Assembly (NCBI GenBank): GCA_025997795.1
Contig: BNVB01000016.1
Span: forward strand, 1-41,906
Direction of reading: 5' to 3'
Length of the DNA: 41,906 nt
From: Spirochaetia bacterium
Lineage (GTDB): Bacteria > Spirochaetota > Spirochaetia > Treponematales > Breznakiellaceae
Numbering within the stretch: position 1 is the stretch's first letter; each line of letters begins with the position of its first letter. Below the pieces are notes generated by a model that saw only the letters and a list, made by a program, of their open reading frames with translations, was not told the DNA's origin and did not search any database. The translations under genes were made by a program, and so were the position numbers. Shown here piece after piece: positions 7,176 to 15,399 of the stretch.

Positions 7176-8447
7176 ATGAGCATCACAATTAAAACAAAAA
7201 GGGCTTTTTATTTTTTTCCCCTGTTTCTTATGGTTTATATGGCTTGTGAAACTTCTCCTGTTCAAAAAGAGAAACCTATAGGGTCTGTTGAAGATGCGGC
7301 CAAATATTTTGATTTGGGTGTAAGATTTAGCAGGGAGAAAAAATATCAGCAAGCAATAAATAACTTTACTGAGACGTTAAAAAGAGATCCCTCGTTTCAG
7401 CGGGCGTATGTTCACCGTGGTTATGTTTACTATAATTTGGGTAAGTATTCAGAAGCCATACAGGACTTTGACAAAGCAATACTGCTAGGGCCTCATGATG
7501 TTTCAGAATATGCCCTTGCGTACTGTCTTAGGGGCGAATCATATAACATGTTAAAAAAATATGCGGATGCCCTTGTTGATCTGTCGAAATCCATAGAACT
7601 AAAACCTTCGGAGGCGGTAACCTATAATTTTCGAAGTGTCGCTTATTACCACCTGGGCAAAATTCCGGAGGCCCTCGTAGATGCCGATAAAGCAATAAAT
7701 CTGGATCCATCCGATTATAATAATTTTGACAACAGGGGAATCATCTATTTTGGCTTAAAGGATTATGATAAAGCGTTGGTAGATTTTGCGGCATCGAATA
7801 AATTGAATCAAAAAAATGCTCCCCCATATGCATATATGGGTACAATAGCTGTACATCACGGACTCATAAATGAGGCGCTTGGTTTATACAAGCTGGCAAT
7901 AGAGCGTGATGCAAATTTGTTTGAAGCCTGGGTTGGCCTGGGGATTGTGTATAGTAATCAGGGGAATTATCCGGAAGCACTTAAGTACTTTAACAGGGCC
8001 ATCCAAATAGATCCAAATGTTAACGGCGTATATAATGAACGCGGGTATGCCTATTTTAAACTGGAAAAACATGATGAAGCAATGGAGGATTACAACAGGG
8101 CTATACTTTTGGATCCGGCAAATGCGGAATCCTATTTTCAACGGGGGCGTTTATATTTTAATTTAGAAAAAAATGATGAAGCAATGAACGATTATAACAG
8201 GGCCATACTTTTGAATCCGGCGAATTACGAGTCTTATCTTGGGCGTGGGTTGGTATACGCTATTCTTGAAAAATATAATGAAGCGTTAAATGATATCAAC
8301 AAGGCTTTGGAACTGGAACCTGATAGCAAGGCAGCATATAGAATCAGGGGTACTATATACAACAGGCTGGCAGGACAGTCCGGTGAACAAGATAAAAAAA
8401 ATGACTATACAGAAAAGGCAAAGGCTGATCTTGCAAGGAGTCAGTAA
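7176..8447 (+). CDS. Tetratricopeptide-repeat lipoprotein
   Basis: A 423-residue protein beginning with a basic, hydrophobic signal that ends at a cysteine near residue 24 (MVYMAC), an atypical but spirochaete-like lipobox. From about residue 40 on there are ten or so consecutive TPR units, recognisable by YxxLGKYxEAIxDFxKAIxLxP-type periodicity. Several units are nearly identical (EKHDEAMEDYNRAILLDPAN, then EKNDEAMNDYNRAILLNPAN), pointing to recent internal duplication. TPR arrays bind other proteins; the partner is unknown. Ribosome site AGAGGA. The next gene starts 87 bases downstream and may be cotranscribed. Confidence 0.88.
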   Translation: MSITIKTKRAFYFFPLFLMVYMACETSPVQKEKPIGSVEDAAKYFDLGVRFSREKKYQQAINNFTETLKRDPSFQRAYVHRGYVYYNLGKYSEAIQDFDKAILLGPHDVSEYALAYCLRGESYNMLKKYADALVDLSKSIELKPSEAVTYNFRSVAYYHLGKIPEALVDADKAINLDPSDYNNFDNRGIIYFGLKDYDKALVDFAASNKLNQKNAPPYAYMGTIAVHHGLINEALGLYKLAIERDANLFEAWVGLGIVYSNQGNYPEALKYFNRAIQIDPNVNGVYNERGYAYFKLEKHDEAMEDYNRAILLDPANAESYFQRGRLYFNLEKNDEAMNDYNRAILLNPANYESYLGRGLVYAILEKYNEALNDINKALELEPDSKAAYRIRGTIYNRLAGQSGEQDKKNDYTEKAKADLARSQ

Positions 8448-8520
8448 AACACTATTCAAATGATGCATGCCGAAAGCGAAGAAATTGTCCGTGAATTCTT
8501 TGATCGCCGTAGAATTCAAC

Positions 8521-8594
8521 TTAAGGAGGTAAAATTGAAAATTGCTATTGTTATGTTATTTTGTATTATTGGTATAAATACAGCATGGGCAGAA
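8521..8594 (+). repeat. Second copy of the 74-bp signal-peptide repeat, in its intact gene
   Basis: This copy matches 4759-4832 at 73 of 74 positions, covering the ribosome site, the TTG start and the signal-peptide codons. Here the reading frame continues into a full exported protein. The shared block ending right after the signal peptide supports 8535 as the true start. Confidence 0.85.
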
Positions 8595-9437
8595 AACGAC
8601 AAAAAAATTCAACAACAAACCGATTTATTATTAGTTGCTTCAACAGCCAGGGAAATGCAGTTTGGGTTTGAAAAGAGAATAATTTTCCCCTTTTTGCAGG
8701 GAACAAGCGCCTTGACAAGCGGTAACAATATAACGCTTAAATTTGGCGCTGAGCTTACGCCGGTATCAATCAATATCCTGGCTGATACTATTTGGACACC
8801 CATTGCTTTTTTATCTTTTTCCCTGGGTTCACAGATAGGCAGCGGTTGGAATTATGATATGTTTGGCACTCGTATGAATGGTATGGGCTTGTATCGCCAT
8901 GCGGCGCAGGGAGACCCGGAGGAGTTTGCCGATGGTTCCGGCTTGGACGGCGCTGTGTGGGACGTTCATCTGGGGGCGGCTCTTCAATTTGATCTTGCGG
9001 CGATTTTCCCGGGCGATTGGAACCATGTGGTTATGAAATTTGAAAATATCGTAAATTATCAAAATTACACCAAGGCACGGGGAACCGAACAGTGGTATTT
9101 TAAGGCCGATGACGGTATAAACCAAAATACCTTTGGCTATTATTTTTCAGGATTTCTTGGCTACCAAATGCCGCTTTTTCTGGATATGGTTGGATTTCAA
9201 TTTGAATCTTCCCTGCCTTTTTATAACCCGCAATCAGGTCAATCGCTTACCAATAGAAAGCCGGAAATGTTCTGGTCCCTTCTTGCGGAATTCACGATTG
9301 GTAAGAGTTTTAACATTATAACAATCGCCCAGTTGAGTAATCGTCTTATACATCCGGTTACGGCAAATTATGATCGGCAATGGAAGTTTTACCGTGTCAT
9401 TGTAATTGGTATATGGCGCCTGGAGGGCAGGCATTAA
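8535..9437 (+). CDS. Exported protein, probably an outer-membrane beta-barrel, unknown function
   Basis: I place the start at TTG 8535, with AAGGAGGT five bases before it, rather than at the ATG at 8460 that would bury the signal peptide. The product is then 300 residues: a clean signal peptide (MKIAIVMLFCIIG...NTAWA, cleavage before EN) and a body of alternating aromatic and polar strands (FGFEKRIIFPF, ITLKFGAEL, WDVHLGAALQFDL, FGYYFSGFLGY), ending in IGIWRLEGRH. The strand pattern suggests a small outer-membrane barrel of the treponemal kind, without a named family. The gene runs into the TraX-like gene. Confidence 0.7.
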   Translation: MKIAIVMLFCIIGINTAWAENDKKIQQQTDLLLVASTAREMQFGFEKRIIFPFLQGTSALTSGNNITLKFGAELTPVSINILADTIWTPIAFLSFSLGSQIGSGWNYDMFGTRMNGMGLYRHAAQGDPEEFADGSGLDGAVWDVHLGAALQFDLAAIFPGDWNHVVMKFENIVNYQNYTKARGTEQWYFKADDGINQNTFGYYFSGFLGYQMPLFLDMVGFQFESSLPFYNPQSGQSLTNRKPEMFWSLLAEFTIGKSFNIITIAQLSNRLIHPVTANYDRQWKFYRVIVIGIWRLEGRH

Positions 9438-10158
9438 TTCAAACGTCATAAAAATAATTGCCATTATTGCAATGACAATTGATCATATAGCCTTGCTGTT
9501 TTTTCCGCGTTATAGTTTGGATATACCGGTAGTATTTATGCATATAATCGGAAGGCTCACAGCCCCAATCATGTTATTTTTTATTGTAGAAGGGTATTAC
9601 CATACGCATAATTTAAAAAAATATCTCTTGCGCTTATTTGTTTTTACAATACTATCACATTTTGCTTATGTAATTGCATTTGATAAATCTTTTATCCCTT
9701 TAAAAGAAACAGTATTTGATCAAACAAGTATAATGTGGGCTTTGATGCTGGGATTACTGGCATTGGTTATACGGGAAAATAAGGATTTAAAAATTCGAGC
9801 ATGGCAAAAATTTATAATTGTTTTTATACTTGTATGGCTGGCGTTTCCTGCCGATTGGAGCTCCCCAGCCGCACTTGCAATTATATATATGGGGATAAAC
9901 CATGGAAATTTTAAGAAACAAATGGTTTCGCTTGTTATTTGCATTACAATTTATTCAATAGTATATGCAGTCTTTCTTAATCTTGTGTATGGACTATTGC
10001 AAATGTTTATAGTATTGGCAATACCGGTATTATATCAATACAATGGTGAAAGGGGAAAATGGAAAGGAATAAAATGGTTTTTTTATATGTATTATCCATT
10101 ACATTTGATGGCATTAGGGATAATCCGAATATTTTTATTACATAAAACCATAAATTAG
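9406..10158 (+). CDS. TraX-family integral membrane protein
   Basis: A protein of about 240-250 residues with roughly seven or eight membrane helices. The N-terminal IKIIAIIAMTIDHIAL, HIIGRLTAPIMLFFIVEG and the HNLKKYLLRL loop are the TraX signature. TraX acetylates F-pilin in conjugative plasmids, but chromosomal homologues are common and probably acetylate other substrates. The only upstream ATG (9406) has no ribosome site and overlaps the previous gene by 32 bases. ATT at 9433, preceded by GGAGGG at 9422-9427, would give the usual family start (M-NSNVIKIIAII), so an ATT start is possible. Confidence 0.85.
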   Translation: MVYGAWRAGINSNVIKIIAIIAMTIDHIALLFFPRYSLDIPVVFMHIIGRLTAPIMLFFIVEGYYHTHNLKKYLLRLFVFTILSHFAYVIAFDKSFIPLKETVFDQTSIMWALMLGLLALVIRENKDLKIRAWQKFIIVFILVWLAFPADWSSPAALAIIYMGINHGNFKKQMVSLVICITIYSIVYAVFLNLVYGLLQMFIVLAIPVLYQYNGERGKWKGIKWFFYMYYPLHLMALGIIRIFLLHKTIN

Positions 10159-10173
10159 CGAGTACAATACGGT

Positions 10174-10533
10174 ATGGAATTTTTTAGCCTTTCATTACAA
10201 AGCCCTCTTAGCTTTTTGGGCCCGGCGGAAGAACCAAAAACGGAACGGCTCTTTTGTTTTGCCCTGAATCCCAGCGAAGCGTTCCGGATAGACCCGGAAC
10301 CGGCAAAGTGGCTATCCTCTAAAGAGGAAGCCTTGGAATTGCCTGCGGGGCGTTACTATTTTACTCAAATCCGGGGAGAAGTGGAGGACCAATCGTCCTT
10401 GATTGAAATGGCGATAGAACTGCAAAAAGAGGGGCTTTGGGAACGGCTTAAACTGGGTGACCGCTTGTATGTACGCAGGCTCTTTGAAGACGGTTCCCCG
10501 GTGGTCCAGTGCTGGCGGCAGATTGTAAGCTGA
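10174..10533 (+). CDS. Hypothetical protein
   Basis: A 119-residue soluble protein with no signal peptide or membrane segment. I recognise no family. It is rich in Glu and Leu, with a proline and glycine-containing first third (SPLSFLGPAEE) and a C-terminal segment LKLGDRLYVRRLFEDGSPVV. It starts 15 bases after the TraX-like gene and ends against the oppositely oriented DUF2259 gene. Codon use looks like that of the neighbouring core genes, so I take it as real. Confidence 0.6.
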   Translation: MEFFSLSLQSPLSFLGPAEEPKTERLFCFALNPSEAFRIDPEPAKWLSSKEEALELPAGRYYFTQIRGEVEDQSSLIEMAIELQKEGLWERLKLGDRLYVRRLFEDGSPVVQCWRQIVS

Positions 10534-10553
10534 TTAAACTGATTACAGTTTAA
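10534..10553. terminator. Small hairpin between convergent genes
   Basis: TTAAACTG (10534-10541) is a perfect complement of CAGTTTAA (10546-10553) with a 4-base loop. It overlaps the stop codon of the leftward gene and follows the rightward gene's stop, so it could serve both. The stem is AT-rich and has no real T tract. Confidence 0.4.
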
Positions 10554-11286
10554 GCGTTTCTACCATATACCGTATATCGGAACTGCCGTCTGCGTTTTGT
10601 TTCTTCATCTCAATTACAAAGATAAGTGCGCTGTTCCGGGGGGCTGCCAAAACCCGGCGAATCCGGTAGGCGCTTATGCCAGGCCGGCGAATGGCGGCAT
10701 TACCCACGGTATAACTACGGACGGAACCATCGCTGTTTCGCCGTTCAAGGTTGATAACAAAAGAAGAACCCGCGGCATTCGTTCCAGAACCCGCGGCATC
10801 TGTTCCAGAACCCGCGGCATCTGTTCCAGAACCCGCGGCAGAAGCGCTGTCCGTAAGATTTGCCCTAAAGGATGCGGCTTTTTCAAAGTCCCGGAATTCA
10901 ATAGTCTCACCGCCAACAAGAGCGCCGTTTTCCATGGAGACATAAAGCGGATGCCCCTGAAGAAGATAAGCAATACGGTAACGATCCGCCAGGGCGGTAT
11001 TCCGGGCCAGCACCCGGTAAAGGGCGCCGGAACCATCGTGTCCTGCTGTTACGGCGCCGTCGTGGACATAACTGATTTTTCCACCGGGAACAAAGCTGTT
11101 GGATGCCACATCCACCACACACAAATCCGCCCAGGGCTTTAGGGTTTCCGATTGAACCCCATACTGGCCAAACATATAGGTACTGCCGTCGGAGGAAAAT
11201 CCCAAATCGACAAAAACCGCCGTATCCCCCGCCCAAAGCAGGCAGGCGGAAAAAATGAGTACGGGAAGCATGACTTTGCTTTTCAT
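10543..11286 (-). CDS. DUF2259-type predicted secreted protein
   Basis: A 247-residue exported protein with a signal peptide (MKSKVMLPVLIFSACLLWA, cleavage before GD). The mature start AVFVDLGFSSDGSTYMFGQY and the following LKPWADLCVVDVASNSFV are characteristic of DUF2259, a family of secreted proteins of unknown role known to me from spirochaetes. Residues about 149-173 are a GSGTDAA-type repeat made by 21-bp tandem units, a probable flexible linker. Ribosome site GAGGAGA lies before ATG 11286. It is divergent from the membrane protein gene at 11349. Confidence 0.75.
   Translation of the reverse strand: MKSKVMLPVLIFSACLLWAGDTAVFVDLGFSSDGSTYMFGQYGVQSETLKPWADLCVVDVASNSFVPGGKISYVHDGAVTAGHDGSGALYRVLARNTALADRYRIAYLLQGHPLYVSMENGALVGGETIEFRDFEKAASFRANLTDSASAAGSGTDAAGSGTDAAGSGTNAAGSSFVINLERRNSDGSVRSYTVGNAAIRRPGISAYRIRRVLAAPRNSALIFVIEMKKQNADGSSDIRYMVETLKL
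10766..10840 (-). repeat. 21-bp tandem repeat within the DUF2259 gene
   Basis: Copies start at 10766, 10787, 10808 and 10829; each contains GAACCCGCGGCA. On the coding strand each unit gives AAGSGTD-like residues. As a multiple of three, the unit can vary in number without breaking the frame. Confidence 0.85.
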
Positions 11287-11348
11287 CTCTGTCTCCTCAG
11301 TATAGTGTCGGCCTTTTCAGGCTCCTGCTAAAGTATTATGCTGTAACC

Positions 11349-12179
11349 ATGACGGTGGCTCAGCGGAATTGGTACTTTAAGGGGGCGGTGATTCTTTCCT
11401 TCCTCTGCCTGGTGGTGCTTGCTTTTCTGTCCCGCAGGCTTATCCCCCTGTATCCGGAGCTGCAGGAACTCTCCTTTCACCGTTCCCAGGGGGGCTTACA
11501 GAGCCTGGGCCGTTTTTTTGCGATGGCTCCCCTGGCTCCTTTCGCTGCCGTTGGTTTATCGGTGGTTTATGCTTTTGTGGTATCGGTACTGATAGCGCGT
11601 TTTTTTGAAAAAACCCCCTGTCCGGAGATACTTTTTGTGGATCTCTTTAGTCTGTCCTTTATATTCGAAATTATCGGTATTATGGCACCCCTGCGGAGCT
11701 TATATCCCTTTCCTTCGGAACTGTTGATTGTGGGAACGCGGCTCCTTATCTTTGGCCGCTTTTTTGGGGTCCTTTCCCTCTTTGCCTCCAGTGTATATGC
11801 CGCAGGGCTGGATATGCAAAAACAGGGCCAGGTGATTATCGCCATGGTCATTGCCATCCTGGTCGTGGCCCTCCGTATTCCGGTAAACAGTCAATCCTGG
11901 GATTCCAGTCTGGTTATGTTTTCCGGCTATTCATCCATGTTTCGTTTTGCCGAATCGGCCCTGATGCTGATTACGGTGGTTAGTTTTCTGGTGGCGGCCT
12001 ATTCCAGGGGAACAGGGGAGTATCTTTTTGCAGCCCTGGGGGCATTTTTGACCTTTTTGGGAAGAAGTTTTCTTATTGGCAGTGATACCTGGTTTACCCT
12101 TGTTTCCGGAACGATCCTGCTGGCCGCCGGCACCTGGTTCATCACCGTCCGGCTGCACCGGGTGTATCTGTGGCTGTAA
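11349..12179 (+). CDS. Integral membrane protein, unknown function
   Basis: A 276-residue protein with about seven or eight hydrophobic helices (for example ILSFLCLVVLAFL, LAPFAAVGLSVVYAFVVSVL, IIAMVIAILVVALRI, ALMLITVVSFLVAAY, LLAAGTWFITV). No catalytic motif stands out and I do not recognise a family beyond a treponemal conserved membrane protein. Start ATG 11349 lacks a clear ribosome site. It is convergent with the polyprenol-kinase-like gene. Confidence 0.65.
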   Translation: MTVAQRNWYFKGAVILSFLCLVVLAFLSRRLIPLYPELQELSFHRSQGGLQSLGRFFAMAPLAPFAAVGLSVVYAFVVSVLIARFFEKTPCPEILFVDLFSLSFIFEIIGIMAPLRSLYPFPSELLIVGTRLLIFGRFFGVLSLFASSVYAAGLDMQKQGQVIIAMVIAILVVALRIPVNSQSWDSSLVMFSGYSSMFRFAESALMLITVVSFLVAAYSRGTGEYLFAALGAFLTFLGRSFLIGSDTWFTLVSGTILLAAGTWFITVRLHRVYLWL

Positions 12180-12201
12180 GTGGAAATGCGGCGGCTGTAA
12201 G

Positions 12202-12825
12202 CTAAGTTAAAACGAGGGGTACAGCGTGTACCGCAAAACCCGCCGCCAGAGGAATGATGATATTGTCCCAGTCCCGGATGGGGAGCAGTTCCGTTATGGA
12301 AGCGCTGACGGCGGCAATAAGGGCGATGGTCCAGTTCCCGGATCCGCTGTAAAAGGTAACAAGGTATACGCTTAACAGGGTACCCAGAAAACAGGCCGCC
12401 GAGCCCTCCAGACTTTTTCCAAAAAGAAAAGGCGGCCGGGTGCGGCCGATGAATTTTCCCGCCAGGCTTGCGGTTCCGTCTCCAAAGGCCAGGGCGCAGA
12501 TGGCAATGGCCGCCGTTTGCGGGGGAAAGATCAACAGCGAAAGAAACGCCCCCATTCCCAGGGTAACGGGCCCCAAAACAAAGCGGCCATGATCCCGCCG
12601 GCGGGAAGCAAAAACAGTTAAATCCGAAACAAGCGGAATGGACACCCCCCGCCGCCGCAGGGTTTCCATCACCGTATAGGCAAAAATTCCCGCGGCCAAA
12701 AGAGCCAGGGCAAAGAGCCGGTTAAAAGCCGCTAAAACCGGCGCCAGCGCAATAAGAAAATGCAGGGCCTTCCGTACCAGTTCCTGCTGCCGCCTGTCGG
12801 GAAGGTTTTTGTCCTCCGGCTCCAT
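12202..12825 (-). CDS. CTP-dependent diacylglycerol/polyprenol kinase-like membrane protein
   Basis: A 207-residue membrane protein with about six helices. The signature ALAFGDGTASLAGKFIGR, followed by FGKSLEGSAACFLGT, is that of the SEC59/VTE5/DGK1 group (phytol, dolichol and diacylglycerol kinases using CTP), related to CdsA. It probably phosphorylates a lipid alcohol or recycles an isoprenoid; the substrate is not evident. Length fits the bacterial members. It is separated by 31 bp from the upstream HDAC-like gene and is likely cotranscribed with it. Confidence 0.75.
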   Translation of the reverse strand: MEPEDKNLPDRRQQELVRKALHFLIALAPVLAAFNRLFALALLAAGIFAYTVMETLRRRGVSIPLVSDLTVFASRRRDHGRFVLGPVTLGMGAFLSLLIFPPQTAAIAICALAFGDGTASLAGKFIGRTRPPFLFGKSLEGSAACFLGTLLSVYLVTFYSGSGNWTIALIAAVSASITELLPIRDWDNIIIPLAAGFAVHAVPLVLT

Positions 12826-12856
12826 GCCTTAGTATGGCATATCCGGTTTTCTTTCG

Positions 12857-13963
12857 CTACCGCAGTGCCCGCAAAAAATTCGCCGGCGGCTCCCAGGCCC
12901 GTTCACCGTATCCCCCCGAGCTGACCCATGCGGAAGGAATGTTCCGGTCCACGGCATAGCGGTACACCAGCATATCCCGCTGGATACACTGTTCCAGGCT
13001 TAGTTTAAGAAGGCCGCTGGAAGGAAGCCCGTCATGTTCGTAGGGGTCCGCTCCGTCCACTACCAGAATTAAATCCGGGCGGGACGAAGGGCCAATGCCC
13101 TCCGCCGTATGTGCGTCCTTTTCGCTTAGCTTTTCCAGTTCTCGGATCCCTTCCATTAACCGGGTACAGTATTCATCTTCTTCCCCCGCTTCAATGCCAA
13201 TGTCAATATCAGACGGAACCAGGGGCGCCCGGCCTTCTTTTGCCAGGCAGAGGCTTTCTTCGTCCAGGGGCCAGCCGCGGGCCATGTGAATTGACAAAGT
13301 CCGTATTTTGCAGGCCTCCCCGGATTTCCGGGCAAGGCCGATCAATTCTGCGGTGCCATCGCCCTTGTGGGCATCCATGTCGATGATCCAGATATGTGCG
13401 GCCCGGCCTTCTGCCAAAAGCTTTCGGGAACTTATGACTATATCGTTGACAAGACAAAAACCGGAAGGACCGTCATACCGGGCATGGTGCTGGCCGCCGC
13501 CCAGGTAGAAACAGAACCCCGGCCCCTCCGTCAGAGCAAGACGGCAGGCCAGGTAGGTTCCGCTGACATGGGCAAGCAGGATGCTGAACAGATCCGTTAA
13601 GGGCCGGACTGCCTTGTCCGGCTCATAACGGCAGGGGTTCCCCTGGGCATCGATCAGTTCAAAGGTGTTTAAGAGCGCCGCCTCCAGGCCTTCTCCATAA
13701 AGGGAAGCGATAAATTCCTTGCTGTGGACCCGCTCCAGATCTGTCCGGGTAATTACCGGTTCACCTGCGGATATTCCCAAATAAGCCAGGGCCTCTCTTG
13801 TGTCTAAAACCGGGCCGGGATAGGGCAGGGTTGTTCCCCGGGTGCCGGGGTAAAACTTTTTCTCAAGTGAATGTAGTACCTGCCTGCCCCGGTCGGCGGG
13901 AATGGGGATATTGATGCCATAGTCCTTATAATTGGCAGCAAGTGTTGGATCGTAGAGTAACAA
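12857..13963 (-). CDS. Histone-deacetylase/AcuC-family zinc hydrolase
   Basis: A 368-residue enzyme of the arginase/deacetylase fold. The signatures are GGGQHHA (catalytic His pair), PSGFCLVND, the zinc-binding DMDAHKGDGTAE, SIHMARGWP, VDGADPYEHD (second Asp), and a C-terminal SSGGYGE. Bacterial members deacetylate acetyl-CoA synthetase, polyamines or other small N-acetyl compounds; the substrate cannot be told here. The start is TTG at 13963, with GGAGG five bases upstream; no ATG fits as well. The gene is divergent from the TauE-like exporter. Confidence 0.88.
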   Translation of the reverse strand: MLLYDPTLAANYKDYGINIPIPADRGRQVLHSLEKKFYPGTRGTTLPYPGPVLDTREALAYLGISAGEPVITRTDLERVHSKEFIASLYGEGLEAALLNTFELIDAQGNPCRYEPDKAVRPLTDLFSILLAHVSGTYLACRLALTEGPGFCFYLGGGQHHARYDGPSGFCLVNDIVISSRKLLAEGRAAHIWIIDMDAHKGDGTAELIGLARKSGEACKIRTLSIHMARGWPLDEESLCLAKEGRAPLVPSDIDIGIEAGEEDEYCTRLMEGIRELEKLSEKDAHTAEGIGPSSRPDLILVVDGADPYEHDGLPSSGLLKLSLEQCIQRDMLVYRYAVDRNIPSAWVSSGGYGERAWEPPANFLRALR

Positions 13964-14033
13964 AGTAACCTCCGCTTATGGTTTTTCCATTTTTACAAGT
14001 ATACAATTTTTCGCTGCTGGAATAAACTTACCT

Positions 14034-14807
14034 ATGGATTTTTTTCCTTATACCCTTGCTCCCTGGCAATGGGCGGCGGCAGCCATAAGCTGCGTTTGTT
14101 TTGGCATTTCCAAAACAGGGCTTAACGGTATTTCCATTGCGGCGGTTCCCCTTTTTGCCCTGGTTTTTGGCGGCAAGGAATCTACCGGAGTGGTGCTGCC
14201 CCTTATCTGTTTTGCCGACCTCTTTGCGGTAATCTACTACCGCCGCCATGCTGAATGGAAGTACATTTGGCGGCTTATCCCCTGGGCGCTGGCAGGTTTT
14301 GCCCTGGCCCTGGGGGCGGATCATTTTATCAGTTCCAACCGCGGCTTTAAAATCCTTATCGGCATTTGTATTGCCGCGGGATTTGTGGTGATGATCTGGA
14401 ACGAAGGGCGTAATCGCCGGCAGGCTGGCAGCGGCGGGGCAAAACCACCCTCGGGGTGGTGGTTTTCTGCGGTTTTTGGCATCATGGGGGGCTTTTCCAC
14501 CATGATAGGCAACGCCGCCGGTCCCATCATGTCGGTCTTTTTGCTTTCTGTCCGGCTCCCCAAGGAAAGTTTTGTCGGCACCGCCGCCTGGTTTTTCCTT
14601 ATCGTCAACTACCTAAAGATTCCCCTGCAAACCCTGGTGTGGCATAACATCTCCATAAAAACCCTGCTCTTTGATGTAACCATGATTCCCTGTTTACTCT
14701 TGGGGGTCTGGCTGGGTATCCTTTTTGTCAAAAAAGTGACCGAAAAACAGTACCGGATAGCCGTGTATGCCCTTACCATTATTTCCGCAGGGCTGCTCTT
14801 TTTGTAG
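14034..14807 (+). CDS. TauE/SafE-family membrane transporter
   Basis: A 257-residue protein with about eight hydrophobic helices and the family's repeated layout: WAAAAISCVCFGISKTGLNG near the start, a VVLPLICFADLFAV helix, and GIMGGFSTMIGNAAGPIMSV opening the second half. TauE/SafE proteins export sulfite or organosulfonates and related anions; the substrate here is unknown. It runs 9 bases ahead of the shikimate kinase gene, so the two are probably one transcript. Confidence 0.85.
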   Translation: MDFFPYTLAPWQWAAAAISCVCFGISKTGLNGISIAAVPLFALVFGGKESTGVVLPLICFADLFAVIYYRRHAEWKYIWRLIPWALAGFALALGADHFISSNRGFKILIGICIAAGFVVMIWNEGRNRRQAGSGGAKPPSGWWFSAVFGIMGGFSTMIGNAAGPIMSVFLLSVRLPKESFVGTAAWFFLIVNYLKIPLQTLVWHNISIKTLLFDVTMIPCLLLGVWLGILFVKKVTEKQYRIAVYALTIISAGLLFL

Positions 14808-14816
14808 CGGGGGAAT

Positions 14817-15368
14817 ATGGGATTTATCGTTGTAACCGGGCCGAAACATTCGGGCAAAACCACCGTGGGCAGGGAACTGGCCCGGCGGCTTTCCTCCCCG
14901 TTTTTTGATCTGGATCGACTTATTGAAGAACGAAGCGGCAAGAGCCCCAGAATACTCTACAAAACCGGGCCGGACATATTCCGCCGGGAGGAAGAAGCGG
15001 CCCTGGCAGCTCTCTTGGAGGATACGTCTTGCCCTTTGGGTGTCATTGCAGCCGGCGGCGGAATAGCCGACAATCCTGCCGCCATGGCCTTGCTGCGGGC
15101 AGCGGCAAAACCCGGCACAGCCAAGCTTATTATTGTATACCTGGATGTATCAGCCGGGACCGCCTGGCAGCGCATAAGCGGAGCGGGGGAGCTGCCCCCG
15201 TTCCTCCAGGCAGAAAGCCCGGAACTATCGCAGGAAAAACACCGCCTCCTCCACCAGCGGCGGGCAAAAATCTACCGGGAAGCCGCCGCTTTTACTGTTT
15301 CCGCCGAGGGAAAAAACCCTCTTGAAATAAGCGGCGAACTTTGTGGGCTTATAGAAAAGATCAGTTGA
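14817..15368 (+). CDS. aroK: Shikimate kinase
   Basis: A 183-residue P-loop kinase that phosphorylates shikimate in the aromatic amino-acid pathway. Motifs are Walker A GPKHSGKTT (residues 8-16), the shikimate-binding FDLDRLIEERSG, FRREEEAAL (conserved Arg), the AAGGGI loop (GGG motif), and RRAKIYREAA in the lid-to-C-terminal region. Length is typical (170-185). Other aromatic pathway genes are not next to it. Ribosome site GGGGGAA lies before ATG 14817. Confidence 0.88.
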   Translation: MGFIVVTGPKHSGKTTVGRELARRLSSPFFDLDRLIEERSGKSPRILYKTGPDIFRREEEAALAALLEDTSCPLGVIAAGGGIADNPAAMALLRAAAKPGTAKLIIVYLDVSAGTAWQRISGAGELPPFLQAESPELSQEKHRLLHQRRAKIYREAAAFTVSAEGKNPLEISGELCGLIEKIS

Positions 15369-15392
15369 AAAAAACATAAAAGACGTTATACT
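15365..15392 (+). promoter_or_regulatory. Candidate promoter giving a leaderless transcript
   Basis: TTGAAA (15365-15370) and TATACT (15387-15392) with a 16-bp spacer lie directly before ATG 15400. A start about 7 bases after the -10 would place the RNA 5' end at the ATG, and no Shine-Dalgarno sequence is present there. Confidence 0.4.
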
Positions 15393-15399
15393 AAAAAGT

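Noticed and set aside
8460..8534. ATG 8460 as start of the exported protein gene
   Set aside because: It would place 25 charged residues before the signal peptide, and the duplicated block shows the unit begins at the ribosome site before TTG 8535.
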